DNA of 64,000 bases from Chalciporus piperatus (GCA_038093975.1 JBBPTG010000023.1:171360-235359), one strand, 5' to 3'. Positions 1 through 11,087 are shown, numbered from the stretch's first letter. Numbers and translations: made by a program. The notes: generated by a model from the sequence alone, not told the origin.

Positions 1-205
1 TGCCTGTGTTGCATCGGCGATGCGGGACGTGTATGCATGACCTTCTGTCGTGTCGATGCAAAAATCGGAGAAAGAGATTGCCCCGGTCGTCGGGAACTCG
101 TACATATAGCTTGTCATTGGTGACACGATTGATGAAACGGATTACCTGAAGAGAAGTAGTACGAGTGGTTGCTGGCCAGACAGGTCGGGGAAGAGGAGAA
201 AAAAA

Positions 206-279
206 TGACTTGACCCAGGCTCGAACTGGGGACCTTCTGTGTGTTAGACAGATGCGATAACCAACTACGCCATCAAGCC
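206..279 (-). tRNA. tRNA-Val (anticodon AAC)
   Basis: Read on the minus strand the 74 bases fold into a full cloverleaf. The acceptor arms GGCTTGA and TCAAGTC pair with one G-T. The anticodon stem is TCTGT/ACAGA around the loop CTAACAC, giving anticodon AAC for valine. The T arm contains GTTCGAGCC and a discriminator A follows the acceptor. No intron is present, and the D-arm region (GCGTAGTTGGTTATCGC) fits an A box. Confidence 0.95.
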
Positions 280-1315
280 GATATTCACTCGGTGCCCTTG
301 AGCAATAAGTGAGAAGCAACACCCCGCGAGAGCTGCACCGATGCATCACAGCCAGCGCGCTCACGAACAAGGACTTCTGAGTCCTGACTCATGGTGGTCT
401 ATTTCAGGTTCTGTGCCGGTTATAAGTTGACATGTTTTGGTCAAGCGTCATCCAATCAGGGCTGGCAAAATGGCCGGAAAGAGTCCGAAAGACAACTTCC
501 AATGTTACGTTACAGGACTGCTTTACTTCAATGAAATCAGGGGTTGCGCAAACGCGTGTGCAACCCTAGTGGATATGACACAATGTTGTCTACGCGTGAG
601 CTCGCCAAGGGTGATGCAGTGCTCAACATGTAGGTTTGGGGGGGTTCGGAGTCAGGGAAGCTGTCGAAGGAGCCCGATGATCGGGTATGAAAATTGACAG
701 GCCTGTGGGTGCACGTGAAGAGCGCGTGGCAACAGCGTGGGCCGGTTCTCCGGAAAGAGTGGGCATCCTCGGACGAGGCATGATGCATGGCGAGGCATTC
801 TGTGAGATGACCGATGGAGAATGCCCCAATAATGAATTGGAACTTTCTTGTTCGATGGTTTTTTTTGCGAGTGGGCGGCTGGGCAAATTCAGGCGTGAGA
901 CCGAGGAGGAAGGGGGCCGGCGATCACATGCCACGCGATAATACCACGTGGGAGATTCGCGGGAGGTAGGAAAAGGAAAATAAAATAAAAAGTAGTGACC
1001 CTGGACAAGTTGATTGAAGGGCCTGTCAAAGGGTGACCCTTTGAGATTTCTCTATCGTTCTGTCCTTTGGTTTCTGTTTCTCTGTTTTCTTGTTCAAGTG
1101 TTTGTTTTCTGTCTTATTTTCGGTGGAAAGTTGTCGCGGTGTCTGTCGTCGCGGTATCTGTGACAGTCTGTCGCCGCTGAGCTGCATGTTCTTCCGACCC
1201 CACTCTGCTTGTGAGACTCGTCCACCCTTCCATCTACCCTCCATCTACCCTCCGCGTACCCTTCTGTTTAATCCCTTCTCTTCTCTGCACATACTACCAC
1301 CCTTCTCGTAACCCA
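280..1315. other. no gene recognised between tRNA-Val and the first protein gene
   Basis: Open frames here are short, overlap on both strands and match nothing I recognise. From about 1030 to 1315 the plus strand becomes rich in C and T, as expected of the promoter and 5' leader of the gene that starts at 1316. Confidence 0.5.
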
Positions 1316-4300
1316 ATGTCTCGTCAAGACAAGTTCGACATCGGAAGGCGCATCGCTGACCAACTCGCCCTTGCCAAAGAATTCGAGAGTGTCGACGACG
1401 ATCGGTACGTCCACCCGAGTTGAACATCTCTTGTACCCGCTGGTACTCACTTCCGTTCTTCATTTCAAGCCAAATTCCCTCAACTTCACATACCTTCTCC
1501 CGTCATTTGTCTCCTCCTGCATCCCAAGATGCATCCCAATCAAGTGACCGCTTCATCCACCCTCCCCACCAAGGCGCTCAACGCTCTTACTCCAGGGCCT
1601 CCCCCACTCCAATCGTCTCCGTACAGTCAATCGACTCTTCCTCCTCGCCTCCGTCCTCATCAAATCCCGACACAACTCTGTACGCAGGGCTTGCCAACTA
1701 CACGTTTGGAAACCCACGTGCATTACATCCTTCCTCTCACGACGCTCCCTCCGAAGCAACTGAGTCGATCGGCCCACTCACTCCAATGCTACCGCGTATG
1801 GGTGCAGATCGTACTCCTCGTCCATCCGTCTCCGGTCAGTCAGTGTCCCCCCCACTTAAAAATGTCAGCAGTCATCCCTCGCAGGGTGCGGGACGCCCAG
1901 CTTCATCTCAAATACCCTCTTCCCATTTAGGTCGTGACTCTACCACGAGGGATCCGTCAACTACCCTTGCCGCGAAATCCTCTGGGTCCAGATCATATGC
2001 CGCTTCTGGGACGGATGGTGAGGAAAGCGAAGATCCCTCCTCATCTACAGATCCGATCACCGATGCCTTGTTAAACCGTCAGCGTGGCAGGGTCATGCCA
2101 GACAACGCCTCCCAGCACACCTTTGGTCATGCCTCGCGTAAACATGGATTTTCCGCATCGACATCACAAGACACGGCTATGCCGTCGTCTTCGTCTGTAT
2201 CTATCACCACATCTCGCTCCAGTTCCCGCGCAAGTATGCGGACAACAGAGCAGTTCAGCAGTGATGATGAGGTCGAAATTGGTTATGGTGACGGCGGTTT
2301 GTCCCCGATCACTTTTGCCAACGACTTATTGGTTGACATCGATGAAGATGTCGAACCAGTTGACCCTGGTTCTTCCACCTTTGCGGATGGAAGGCGAGGT
2401 AGTCTCCCAATAGCAATCCCCGGCGTCGTCCAGGGCGGTGATGCTTATAGCGCCCGCAGTCGTGAGGGCAGCATACTTACAGTACGCATGGCCAGTCGAA
2501 GTTGGGACGATACGAGTACGCATTGTTCGTCTCTCAGTGGAGAAGACCCAACAGTGATCCTTCCAACATCCGAGCCACTTTCCCGCGTCGACTGGGCTTC
2601 ATTGGGGGCGCAAGTTCAGGCAAGGCAACAACAAGCAGCCGAGGCCGGAGGCGTATATGATGGCCTCGATCTGCAGTACATCCTTTCAAGACGATCAGAG
2701 GGCAGCATACGCTCCGCTGGTTCTGGACACTCTTTCGTCCACCGCTCGTCCGCTTCTCGCATCTCTTCCTTCGCACCAGGCAGCTCCCTCACGCTCCCGA
2801 TCGAAGACTCGTTTCTTAGGCACCTCCACAAAAACGATCGGGGCTTCGATGCGCTGCGACATGACTGGTCGTTTGTACGTGAGAAGGCAGATGCATCGAT
2901 TTCAAGCGGTTCTTCACGCCGAAGGCGTGTGGAACGCTCTCGAGCCACTCGTTCCGACCAACCGATCAATGAGATGTCTTCAAGGTTGCAGGAGATGTGG
3001 CGATGCGGACACGTTGGCCGATTCAAGGTTGATAGGCTGGTCATCAAACGTTCGTCGCAGCCACCTACTTTATTCTTTTGTTTCAGCGGACTAACTAAAC
3101 GATCGCCTTCCATGCATACACAGCCCGATCTGCTGACCCTACCAAAGCCGCCCAACAGCGGATCCATATTCGCAACATTCCTGATCCATTTTTGAAAGGC
3201 GGTACTACCAGCGGTCCCCATAGCGTCATTCACAAGCACTCCCGAGCCGTCGCGTTTTCGATATTCCGTTCGCACGACCTGTTCTCTAGCCGGAAACCGG
3301 GTGGTGCCGCTGGAGCTCCCAACACACAGACGCACATGAATATGCGACACGGAATTATGCTGGCCCCAAAGAAGGTTCAAGAACAATACACCAGTACGAA
3401 AACGGTGAGGCAAATCAATACGCACGGATTGCTGGATGAGGAATCGCGAAGCCTTAAGGACAAGGACAAGGACAAGGACAAGGAGAGGGGAGGCAGAGGG
3501 AGTCGTCGTGGAACTCAGAGCCTTTCCTACCGCGAGCGTGATCCCCTCGAGAATGACCGGAAACGCTTGCAGGACGCAGAGAATGCCGCGGGCAAGGGCA
3601 AAGCCAACAGCAAGGGCAAAGGCAAGGACAAATCCGACAAGAAGCATCGCGGCCACACGGCAGAGAGTGCGGACTCGAGCACGACTACGAGTAGCACAGG
3701 AAGTGTCACCAACAATACGCTGCCGCAAATCGTGTCCGCGCCTGAGCGGCCTGCCATGAGAATCCAGCCCTCGCCCAGCATGTCGTCTTCGACGACAGCG
3801 TTCAAGCGCGACTCTGTCAGTCGTCCAGGTTCACCCACATTGTCGCTACACCCATCTTCTATTGCCGATCATTCCTATAGAATGCCTGAAAGTGACGCTT
3901 CTTCTATCCCTCTTATCAGACATCATCGACAACACCGCGACTCTATAGACTCGGATGACCGCTTCCCGACGCGCACTCCCCATGCGGAAGCCTATGGTGC
4001 ATTGGATCCGAATGACATCGAGCACTACCGCGCCAAAGCCAACAGTCGTGCGAACACAGAATCAGGCTCCGGGCTTGCTAAACTCTTCCGCGTTTTCCGT
4101 AGATCCGACGTACCTTCCTCATCCATCACCTCCCAACCAGGCGCATTCCTGCCTCCTTGGATGATTACCACTGGTCGAGACCAACAGGAGGAGCATGACC
4201 GTGTCCTCAATGACCTGAACGATTCATTCAGAGAGGTCGGGCTTCTGCACACGACTTCTCACAAAGTCTCCAGATCATACGCCAAGCGGAAAACTAAAGA

Positions 4301-4964
4301 CGGCATTCTCGATCAGATTCCCGATGACAGCCTCTATATGCTCTTGCCTCTCTGGGCGGGCGAGACGGACACGGCGAGTATTCGCGCGGACAGCAGCAGC
4401 ACCGCCTCCTTCGTCACGATCCCAGAGGATCGACAGTACTTGCTCGTGTACTACATCCCCTTTGGTGAAGCAGCAGACCCCAAAGGCAAAAAGCCGGAAA
4501 AGAAAAAGGCGAAACAGTCACATTCGTCTGACAGCGGTGTTGAAGGCGACGCCAAACCCATCTACCTCTGTTCATTTCAGGTCGCCGCTCGTGTCGTCAC
4601 CTACGACGATCTACGAGGCAGTGGTGTCCGCCTTCCGAGCAGCGGTCTAGCTATCACCGGTCCCGAGTGGGAAGCGATTAGTTATGCCGCCTCTGCCCCT
4701 CGGGAGAAGACGCCGTTGGCCACGCTCGTGTGCCTTTGCCAGAGTCGAGAACGTGGCTTTGACTTCTTGGCAGATGGACTTCACGATCTTGGGCTCTGCA
4801 CGAAGGAGGAATTTCCCATCCAGCAGTCTCCTGTCCCGGAGGAAGAGGAGGAAGACTGGGAGCGGGAAGATAAGATTGTCCTCACACCTATCGGCAGAGC
4901 AGCTGTCGAGATGATCTGGCTTGGATGTCTCGCCCTGACGAGCTTCGGCTCCTCCCAGCCCTGA
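1316..4964 (+). CDS. conserved basidiomycete-type protein of unknown function, 1,169 aa
   Basis: I do not recognise a named family. Three exons are inferred: 1316-1404, 1470-3049 and 3124-4964, which join in frame to 1,169 residues. The start ATG follows a C/T-rich leader. The N-terminal half is low-complexity, rich in Ser and Pro. Around residue 520 it becomes ordered (for example GHVGRFKVDRL, then IHIRNIPDPFLKGG), which looks like a short conserved domain. A charged Lys-Asp repeat (DKDKDK) and a Ser-rich linker follow. A second ordered region fills the C-terminal third, with LPPWMITTGRD, DSLYMLLPLWAG and ITGPEWEAISYAA. No membrane segment or signal peptide is seen. The intron 3050-3123 has the less common donor GTTCGT and a clear CTAAC branch site. 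The ordered C-terminal domain suggests a real cytoplasmic or nuclear protein; its function is unknown. Confidence 0.75.
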
Positions 4965-5115
4965 ATATTGCGGTATGATTGAGGTTGTTCTCTGTCTTTC
5001 TTTTGGGCATATGTATTATGACGAAATTCTGGCTATGACGAAATGGATGAGAAACGAGAAACGTATTCCTTTGACTTTGTCTCCGTTATGTCCCTCCCCC
5101 CATCTTATGTTCATA
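4965..5115. other. 3' flank of the preceding gene
   Basis: AT-richer sequence downstream of the stop codon at 4964, ending where the foldback element begins. Nothing else is seen. Confidence 0.4.
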
Positions 5116-5117
5116 TA

Positions 5118-5135
5118 AGGTAGGACTCATGCGGG
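5118..5135 (+). repeat. foldback left arm, outer 18 bp
   Basis: Matches the reverse complement of 12125-12142. The rest of this arm resumes at 11088, after the inserted transposon. Its last 8 bases (5128-5135, CATGCGGG) are the first copy of the transposon's target duplication. Confidence 0.85.
5128..5135. repeat. target-site duplication, left copy (CATGCGGG)
   Basis: Identical to 11080-11087. The opposite foldback arm has this octamer only once (12125-12132, reverse orientation), which shows that it was duplicated on insertion. Confidence 0.88.
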
Positions 5136-5156
5136 GGTAGAATCGTCATAGCAAGG

Positions 5157-5180
5157 GGTCGATTGGTCGACCAATCGACC
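5157..5180. repeat. 24-bp perfect palindrome, left subterminal
   Basis: GGTCGATTGGTC is followed directly by its own reverse complement, and another AATCGACC follows to 5188. It overlaps the inner end of the left terminal inverted repeat and is a candidate transposase-binding site. Confidence 0.8.
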
Positions 5181-5202
5181 AATCGACCTATTTTTCACAC
5201 TC

Positions 5203-5246
5203 CGCTTCGGCCGATTTCCGACGCGACGTCGGAATCGACCGAAGCG
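5203..5246. repeat. imperfect inverted repeat, left subterminal
   Basis: Arms of 20 bases (CGCTTCGG..CGATT..CCGAC and its complement) with two mismatches around a 4-6 base centre. It lies 67 bases in from the left end of the transposon, in the 3' region of the transposase gene. Confidence 0.75.
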
Positions 5247-5689
5247 ACCTTTGGTAGGGCACGTGCCTCTACCATGTGCAATAGGGGCAGTACTACTTAT
5301 ATCTAAGTGTACTCGGCGAACGCTCAAGGGGTCAACTCAGGTGCTGTGCGCGGTGGGCCGTCACGGCCCGGGCGGGAAGGAATTTTCGCTAAGGTCGAAA
5401 ACTGTTGTGCGCCACAGCACCACGCGAGGGAGAAATCGGAAAAGGCAGCGAGCACGCGGAGACAGGCGGAATGTCCAGGAGTGCGGGATGCGAGTCGGTT
5501 CGTGGATGCGGAGAAGGGGGGAGGGAGAAGATCACTGGTTGCTGTAGCTAGGTACAAAATGTGAAAACGGACAAAATGTGAGAGCAAAATGATCAGCGGG
5601 AGACAGCGCAAACGGAAAGAGAAAAAAAAGAGAGAGAAGAGAGGAGAACATCACCCCACTGCTTGGCTGTCAAACCTCCTCGAGCCGCC

Positions 5690-8600
5690 TCACTTCCTCG
5701 CCTCCGAGTCCTCCTCGAGGTAGTTGATGCGGAGCCAGTTTGCCCCGTCTCGCTCGATGACGCGGCTGTTGGGCGTGGAGCCGTCGACTTTGAGCCCCGA
5801 GTAAAGCTTGAAGAGGGCGATGGGAGCAGTGCCGCCGTTGTCGGAGAAGACGACCGTGCGAGCTTGCAACATGCTCACGAAAGCTTGAGCCTCGAGTATC
5901 AACAGGGCATTCTCGCCCGCTCCTGGGGGCTCTCCGCCGATGAATTGATCGTAAACCTGTTTGACCGTCTTGAGGAACACGTTGGTGTGAAAGACCATGC
6001 CACCCGAAAAGATGCCCCTGGGCTGAGGCCATGGGGGCAACAGCGGTTCGTCATCTGTCGGCTTCGTCTTCACACCATCGGCGCAGATACCTTTTTTGTG
6101 GTTGATTGTTGCTTTCGTGGGTCCGGGATACATGATCGTCTGACAGCGTGTGCAAGTCGGGACCTTGCGCTGTCGTGAATATGTGAGTCGCGCGAGTTGC
6201 AGTTATGATGGTAATTCACGACATACCTTTCTCGTGCCTGTGGAATCCGTTTTGATGAGCGGGATCACCGAGCAGTGATGGCGCCAGAACACCTCTGAGT
6301 TTCGCTTGGCTGCGGACGAGCATCAGCCTTGTGTGCAGTAAAGCTGCGGAGTCGGACTTACACTTATAATTATCATTCACGATGCGTTCAATGAGTCGTG
6401 TCTCGATCCGACCCAGGAGTCGGAGAAGGGCCTGAGGATTCTTCTTGATCACGTTCGGGCCAAACTTGATGGCAAGGTGTCTGTTGTATTCAGCCGCAGC
6501 TTCGACCCACTTCTGCGAGCTCATTTGATATGAAATCCAGCCATTCTCTGCCCGCATGTCCATGAAGAGATAAAACTCCCCATTTCCGTTGATGGTAAGT
6601 GACTCGGGAGGGATTCCAGTAGCGATCGCAAAGAGTCGCTGGGAGCGAGTTTCGCCGCTGACGCACTGTGTCCTTCGCGTGGACAGGTTTGATGAGAGCG
6701 ATGCCGTGACTGGCCCTGCTGTTGACATGCTCGTTCTCGGAGCAGTTTGATTGCCCACCGTCGTCATCACGGTTGTGGTTGTCGAGGAAACGGCCCCGGG
6801 GAGAGTGACCTCAACAGATGATGGTTCCGTGGCACAGGTTGCCAAGTCCGAGTTGGGTGGCTGAACAGGATCTGGCTTAGTAGTGGTGACATCTAATCTT
6901 CGAGACTTGGGCTGTCAGAGCACACAGTTAGTATCAGCCTGAGTTGGGTCAATGGAGACAAAGGAACAGAACGAGACCTTGAAGAATTTGTCAAGTGTGG
7001 CTCGCCCATTGTCTTGATGTTCGAGTGTGCCCTCCGAAGTTGCAGCACACAGCATATCTACCTTGCGTTTCAACGAAGCGGTGGCAGTTGACTCTTGGGT
7101 CGGATGGATGCGCTCGGTGTCAGTCAAAGTACGGGCGGTGTTTGCGAGCGACTCGGATGTGGCACCAGTAGCAGCGGGAATGGACGGCTTCAAGTTGGTG
7201 GACATTGAACGAGATGAGAGTGCGCTGGCCACTGGCAGCATGGGCGCATGATCGTGATGCAGGCTTGCGGGCTGGTCCAAGAGCGCTGGGTCAATGTGCC
7301 ATTCGTTGAATAAGACATCTTGACTGATATGCAGTGCGCGAACGGCGATATTGTCTTCGTCTGACTCTGGTTGGTAGTTGCAGACATTGGCTGACTCGGA
7401 GGCGGTGGTGGTTTCTTCTTTCTTCAGTAAGCCCCCGAATGTCGAAGAATGCTCGGATTTGATGAGCCCGAAGAGCTCGCCAGAGTCTGCTGCATGGAGC
7501 TCAGGAAGCATGGGAACTTGAAGGGTTTGACTGCGACTTTCAGGTTCAAGTGCACGGAGTTGATTGTGGAGTTGTGCGATGGCGCACGCAAGGTGAAGGT
7601 GGTGTGAACCCTGGGTGGACAGAACGAATGGACTTGCTTTCTCGCTGCTGAATGCGATGCGTACATTTCGACGGAGGACAAAGTCATGGCTGAGTGCAGT
7701 AAGCATAACGAGACCGCTTGGTTGAGCACGCTGGAGGGAATTCCAGGCCTTGTGGCAGCCTTCAATACGGCTTCCGTCAGAGAGAACATCCTCCCGACGG
7801 CGTTCCAAACATCCTTTGCGAACATGTTTAAGCTGTTCCTGATGGACCTACAGTGTGGGAAAAGATTGTCACAACGCCGCCGACTCAGGATGTGGAACGT
7901 TGCAATGTACCTTCAGTGATGCAGCTGACCATACAGTGCCATTTTCTGACCATTTTTCGAATGCAGCAGTGAGGCGTTTTTCCTGTTCAGCTCGACTCCA
8001 ATACTCGGCACCAGAATCTCCGGCTTTGGCATGTTTCTTGAGGATTGCGTCTGTAATGTCAGCCATCACTGCACTCCGAAGGGGGTTCCTGCTCGCGTGC
8101 ATGATTGTCGCGAGATATCTATGGCCCAGGACTTGTCAGCCCACAACGAGCATTTGAATAGTCCACATTACGACAACGTACCTGGCAATGAAATGCCACA
8201 CATCTTGAATCGAATCAACTTCAGGGAAGACAGCAAGAACTGCATTGCGGACAGCACAGCAATTGTCGCTGACCATCATCTCAGGAGCTGCTTGACCAAG
8301 AAGCTCAATCCTCCGTTTTAGTCCCGTGAGGATCTCCACAATTTCGGCATTCGACTTCGACTGACAAAAGCGCTACCGGAAGCGAGAGAGTCAGTCGAAT
8401 GTGTACTCGTTGTTATATACATACGAGAAATGTTGACTCACCCAACTAATGATCTGATTCTCTTCGTTAAGGATGCTGAGAATGCCACCCTTGAGCTGCT
8501 TGGAGCGTTGACAGTCCTTGTCTGTAAGTGAAGCTTTGTTCGAGATCTTGAACGTGCTGTCAAGTGATCCGCAAACGGCTGAGGTAAACCTTGCTTGAGT

Positions 8601-9884
8601 TGTCGACATTTTGTGAAAAATGAAAGGGAAATGTCACCTGTCAGAGTCCTGAGGTACAAATCTGATTCTTGCTGTCTCGTCCTTGAAACAAAGGAAAGGT
8701 AGGCTTCCGAAATCATTTCGTCTGAGACAGAATGACCAGCATAGCCCTGTGGATCAGCGTAAGATGAAAACGCGTTGAGCTGCAGGCCACCCTTTCCAAA
8801 ATAGGAAGCAACGCTCTTCGGCTTGGAACGTTCACGCTGAACCTGTTCCAGATACTCAAATCTTCGGTGCTGGTACTCAAGGAGATGAAGCTCTATCACA
8901 ATACAAGTGAGTAATTTTCTCTTCGTGATGGCCTTTTTTTCCTCACGTTTGACCTGCTCTGCCATTCCACCTGAGGTTGACGAAGGTCGTAGTTCCACAA
9001 TCAAGTCCCATAGCTCGCGCGTAAAAGCACAACGGTGAAAGAAGATTGGAAGGCCACCTAACGACACAGCCCTGGTAAGTGATCCAACTCCTGTCATGTA
9101 AGTTGCATTTGCTTACGAGGCATTTTCCAATGTTCCCATGACCTCCAAAACATCGCATTTGTCGTCGCGAAACAGTAACTTGACACAGACTCAGAATCAT
9201 TCTCGCCAAGGTCAGTTCCACCTTGCTTCGCTGTGGCCTCCCTTTCAACAGCCTTCAACTCGGCCTTGCACGAGCTGCATCGGAGCTGCAGCCCCAGTGC
9301 CACCTCCTCCAGAGAAATGCCATGGAGTTCGCGTGCTCCGGTTGCCGTCCAACCCTCCCATGTTACGCTCTCTCTCGACTGGCATTGGGGGCAACAAGCA
9401 AGATCTGGGTAGTAAAGTGGGTGAATGATGTTGATTGCTTTGAGATACTGTACGTCGGGCGTGACCGTAGATAGTCCCGACCGTTTCTGATCATGCAGGT
9501 AGGTCGGTGGAACAAACCGCGGACCAAAAAATGGAACGTCAAGGCTGATTGGTGAAGGTACGTTAGTCTTCTTCGAACGCGGGCGGGTTTTCTGCCACAG
9601 AAGGTTGACGTATTCTACAACCTCTGCCTCCCAGGTAAGTTGGGCAGTCGAGCGGGGACTCTTCTTCTGGCTCGGCAAGTCTGACCATGTTTTCACACGT
9701 TTGCTAACCTATGAACATCACCACCACAAAAACACAGGTATCATCAGAGTGAGGGACAAATGCAGGGTCGAGCATCACTCACAGATGTCGACCAATTGGC
9801 CTGAAACTGTGCACGTTCGTTGGGGGCCACGAGCGAGGAATTTCGAAGGAGCGCAGTGACCGATTTTGGTTCGTAGGCAGTCAT
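5690..9884 (-). CDS. DDE transposase of the transposon (KDZ/Zisupton-like), about 1,200 aa, 10 introns
   Basis: RNase-H-fold transposase expected to cut and join the element's ends. The start ATG at 9882-9884 opens exon 1, about 34 residues, spliced at TCT|GTGAGT. Ten short introns can be placed and all join in frame down to the stop at 5690. N-terminal Cys pairs (ACCPQC at about residue 112, LRCSSC at about 150) resemble the cysteine clusters found on KDZ-type proteins. The DDE-like core shows LDSTFK (about 372), VSDNCCAVR (about 446) followed by DVWHFIARYL, and SRIEGCHKAWN (about 566). A long acidic, low-complexity linker comes next, then a C-terminal zinc-ribbon-like region with VFWRHHC and VPTCTRCQTIMYPGP. 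No stop or frameshift is seen. The D-D-E assignment comes from motif spacing; MULE or hAT-like affiliation is the alternative. The promoter is shared with the divergent SIM gene across 9885-10179. Confidence 0.82.
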
Positions 9885-10179
9885 CGCCGCACCCACAGTT
9901 GGTCGCCGTCACTTGAGAAGGACTTCGAGGTTTATATCGGTGTTCCAGTATCTACTACTTAGTAAACATTTACTTCATATGAAATTAAGGGTATCAGTCC
10001 CCCCCTGAATCTCGCTACAACATCGTAAACTGCCACACAACTCACTGGAGGCATAGAGTCATCCGAGCCTTGCACGGTGTGTCAAATTTACCGCAGTTCA
10101 ACGGCCCAGCTCCTGACGAAGTGTCCGTGATCTGTGAACCGACTTTCGAACTTTGTTGATCTCACACGGCCCGAAGATC
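9885..10179. promoter_or_regulatory. divergent intergenic region of the transposon
   Basis: 295 bp between the start codons of the transposase (minus) and the SIM-motif gene (plus), so it must hold both promoters. It is AT-rich around 9950-9990. I could not assign a particular TATA box to either gene. Confidence 0.5.
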
Positions 10180-10689
10180 ATGAGCACCATCATTGACCTT
10201 ACAATGGACTCAGACAATGATGAAGCACCGGGGCCAGTGGTCATTGATCTCACGGCTGAAGATGATGCAGTCTCGCACCTTGCTCCCAGCACTCAGAACG
10301 ACTCTGAGTTGCGTGAGCAGCCCCACACTGAGCCGGCCCGGCAGGAGCAATCTGGACTCGATTTCAGTTGCTCTGGATGGCATGAAGACATGCCTATTAC
10401 TCCGCATCACGTAGCCGAAGGTTGGGAGACACAAATTGTCCATCCCATTGACGTGGCTATGACTTCTCGAGTGGGTGTGGACCTCATGCTCGCGGAAATT
10501 GGAAAAAATCATGGTTTCAAGACAAATGTTGTGCGTAAAGTATACACAGAAGCGACGAGTCTCCGGGAAACGGATGAAATTCTATGTGCAATGGCCTGGG
10601 CGGGAGCAACGGATGCCAGTGATGATGTTCGAGAACTCGAAGGCGAGCAGTCAGCAGACTCGGCGAAAGGGAAAGCAAGAGAACTGTGA
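10180..10689 (+). CDS. transposon-encoded small protein with two SUMO-interacting-like motifs, 169 aa
   Basis: Single-exon frame inside the transposon, divergent from the transposase. The first ATG (10180) gives an N-terminus of MSTIIDLT followed by the acidic DSDNDEA. Fifteen residues later comes VVIDLT followed by AEDDA. Both fit the hydrophobic SUMO-interacting motif (V/I-x-DLT-type core with an acidic flank). A Ser/Glu-rich linker follows, then an ordered segment at about residues 95-140 (GVDLMLAEIGKNHGF, VVRKVYTEATSLRETD) with the helical look of a small UBA-like bundle. The C-terminus is acidic and then basic (AKGKAREL). No cysteine cluster or membrane segment is seen. It may be a cofactor that tethers the transposase to sumoylated host chromatin, but that role is a hypothesis. 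Whether the gene belongs to the element's ancestral content needs other copies. Confidence 0.65.
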   Translation: MSTIIDLTMDSDNDEAPGPVVIDLTAEDDAVSHLAPSTQNDSELREQPHTEPARQEQSGLDFSCSGWHEDMPITPHHVAEGWETQIVHPIDVAMTSRVGVDLMLAEIGKNHGFKTNVVRKVYTEATSLRETDEILCAMAWAGATDASDDVRELEGEQSADSAKGKAREL

Positions 10690-11056
10690 ATGATTTCTGG
10701 TGCGTTAGCATGCCCTGTCCATTCAACGTAAACTCACGCTCACATTAGAGTGTTTGATGTTCTGTCAGGCGAGGTCGGGCGGCTAAATCTTAACATGCAC
10801 ATCAGTTCGAGTTGCGCTTCTGTAATTCAGTACCTACATTAGTTCGTTAGCCGGGGTTCTTGACATTCGAGACCGCTCTGTGAATATCGTACGGACTGAA
10901 TAACACTGTATTTACCTTATAGTTGGGGATCCTGGGCGTCCGTTAGACCGTAATTCGCATGACAACCGCTGCCTCGCTGACGACCCCTTGGCAGCAATTC
11001 CGGCTTCCGACAAGGCGACCCCTTGTCAGCTCCTCGGCGAGCTCCGCTCGCCGCCC
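10690..11056. other. right non-coding part of the transposon
   Basis: Holds the 3' flank of the SIM-motif gene, two inverted copies of the subterminal decamer and the two hairpins. No gene is seen; the plus-strand frame 10988-11236 crosses the transposon end into the foldback arm and is an artefact of the junction. Confidence 0.6.
11009..11053. repeat. two tandem short hairpins, right subterminal
   Basis: GACAAGG/CCTTGTC with a 5-base loop spans 11009-11027, and CGGCGAGC/GCTCGCCG with a 3-base loop spans 11035-11053, ending four bases from the right terminal inverted repeat. Their sequences differ from the left palindromes, but the position mirrors them. Confidence 0.7.
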
Positions 11057-11079
11057 CCCCTTGCTATGACGAATCTGCC

Positions 11080-11087
11080 CATGCGGG
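11080..11087. repeat. target-site duplication, right copy (CATGCGGG)
   Basis: Direct repeat of 5128-5135, immediately outside the right terminal inverted repeat. Confidence 0.88.

Larger units (their letters stand above)
5136..11079. mobile_element. autonomous KDZ/Zisupton-like DNA transposon, 5,944 bp
   Basis: The ends are defined by comparison with the intact opposite arm of the host foldback element. The 23-bp terminal inverted repeats (5136-5158 and 11057-11079) differ at two positions; the left one begins GGTAGAATCGTCATAGCAAG. An 8-bp target duplication CATGCGGG flanks the element at 5128-5135 and 11080-11087. Inside are a minus-strand transposase gene and a divergent plus-strand gene for a small SIM-motif protein. 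Subterminal palindromes occur near both ends, and the decamer CAAGGGGTCG occurs at 5152-5161 and inverted at 10981-10990 and 11016-11025. The transposase reading frame shows no break, so the copy may be active. An 8-bp duplication fits Zisupton-type and hAT elements; placement in the KDZ group rests on the protein and is an inference. Confidence 0.85.

Noticed and set aside
2616..3728. 370-codon minus-strand frame
   Set aside because: Lies antisense to the protein gene at 1316-4964, starts in the basic repeat region and has no family content; a shadow of the real frame.
5136..11079. Reading the transposase as several separate small genes
   Set aside because: The separate minus-strand frames join through consistent GT-AG introns into one continuous family-like protein, so they are exons of one gene.
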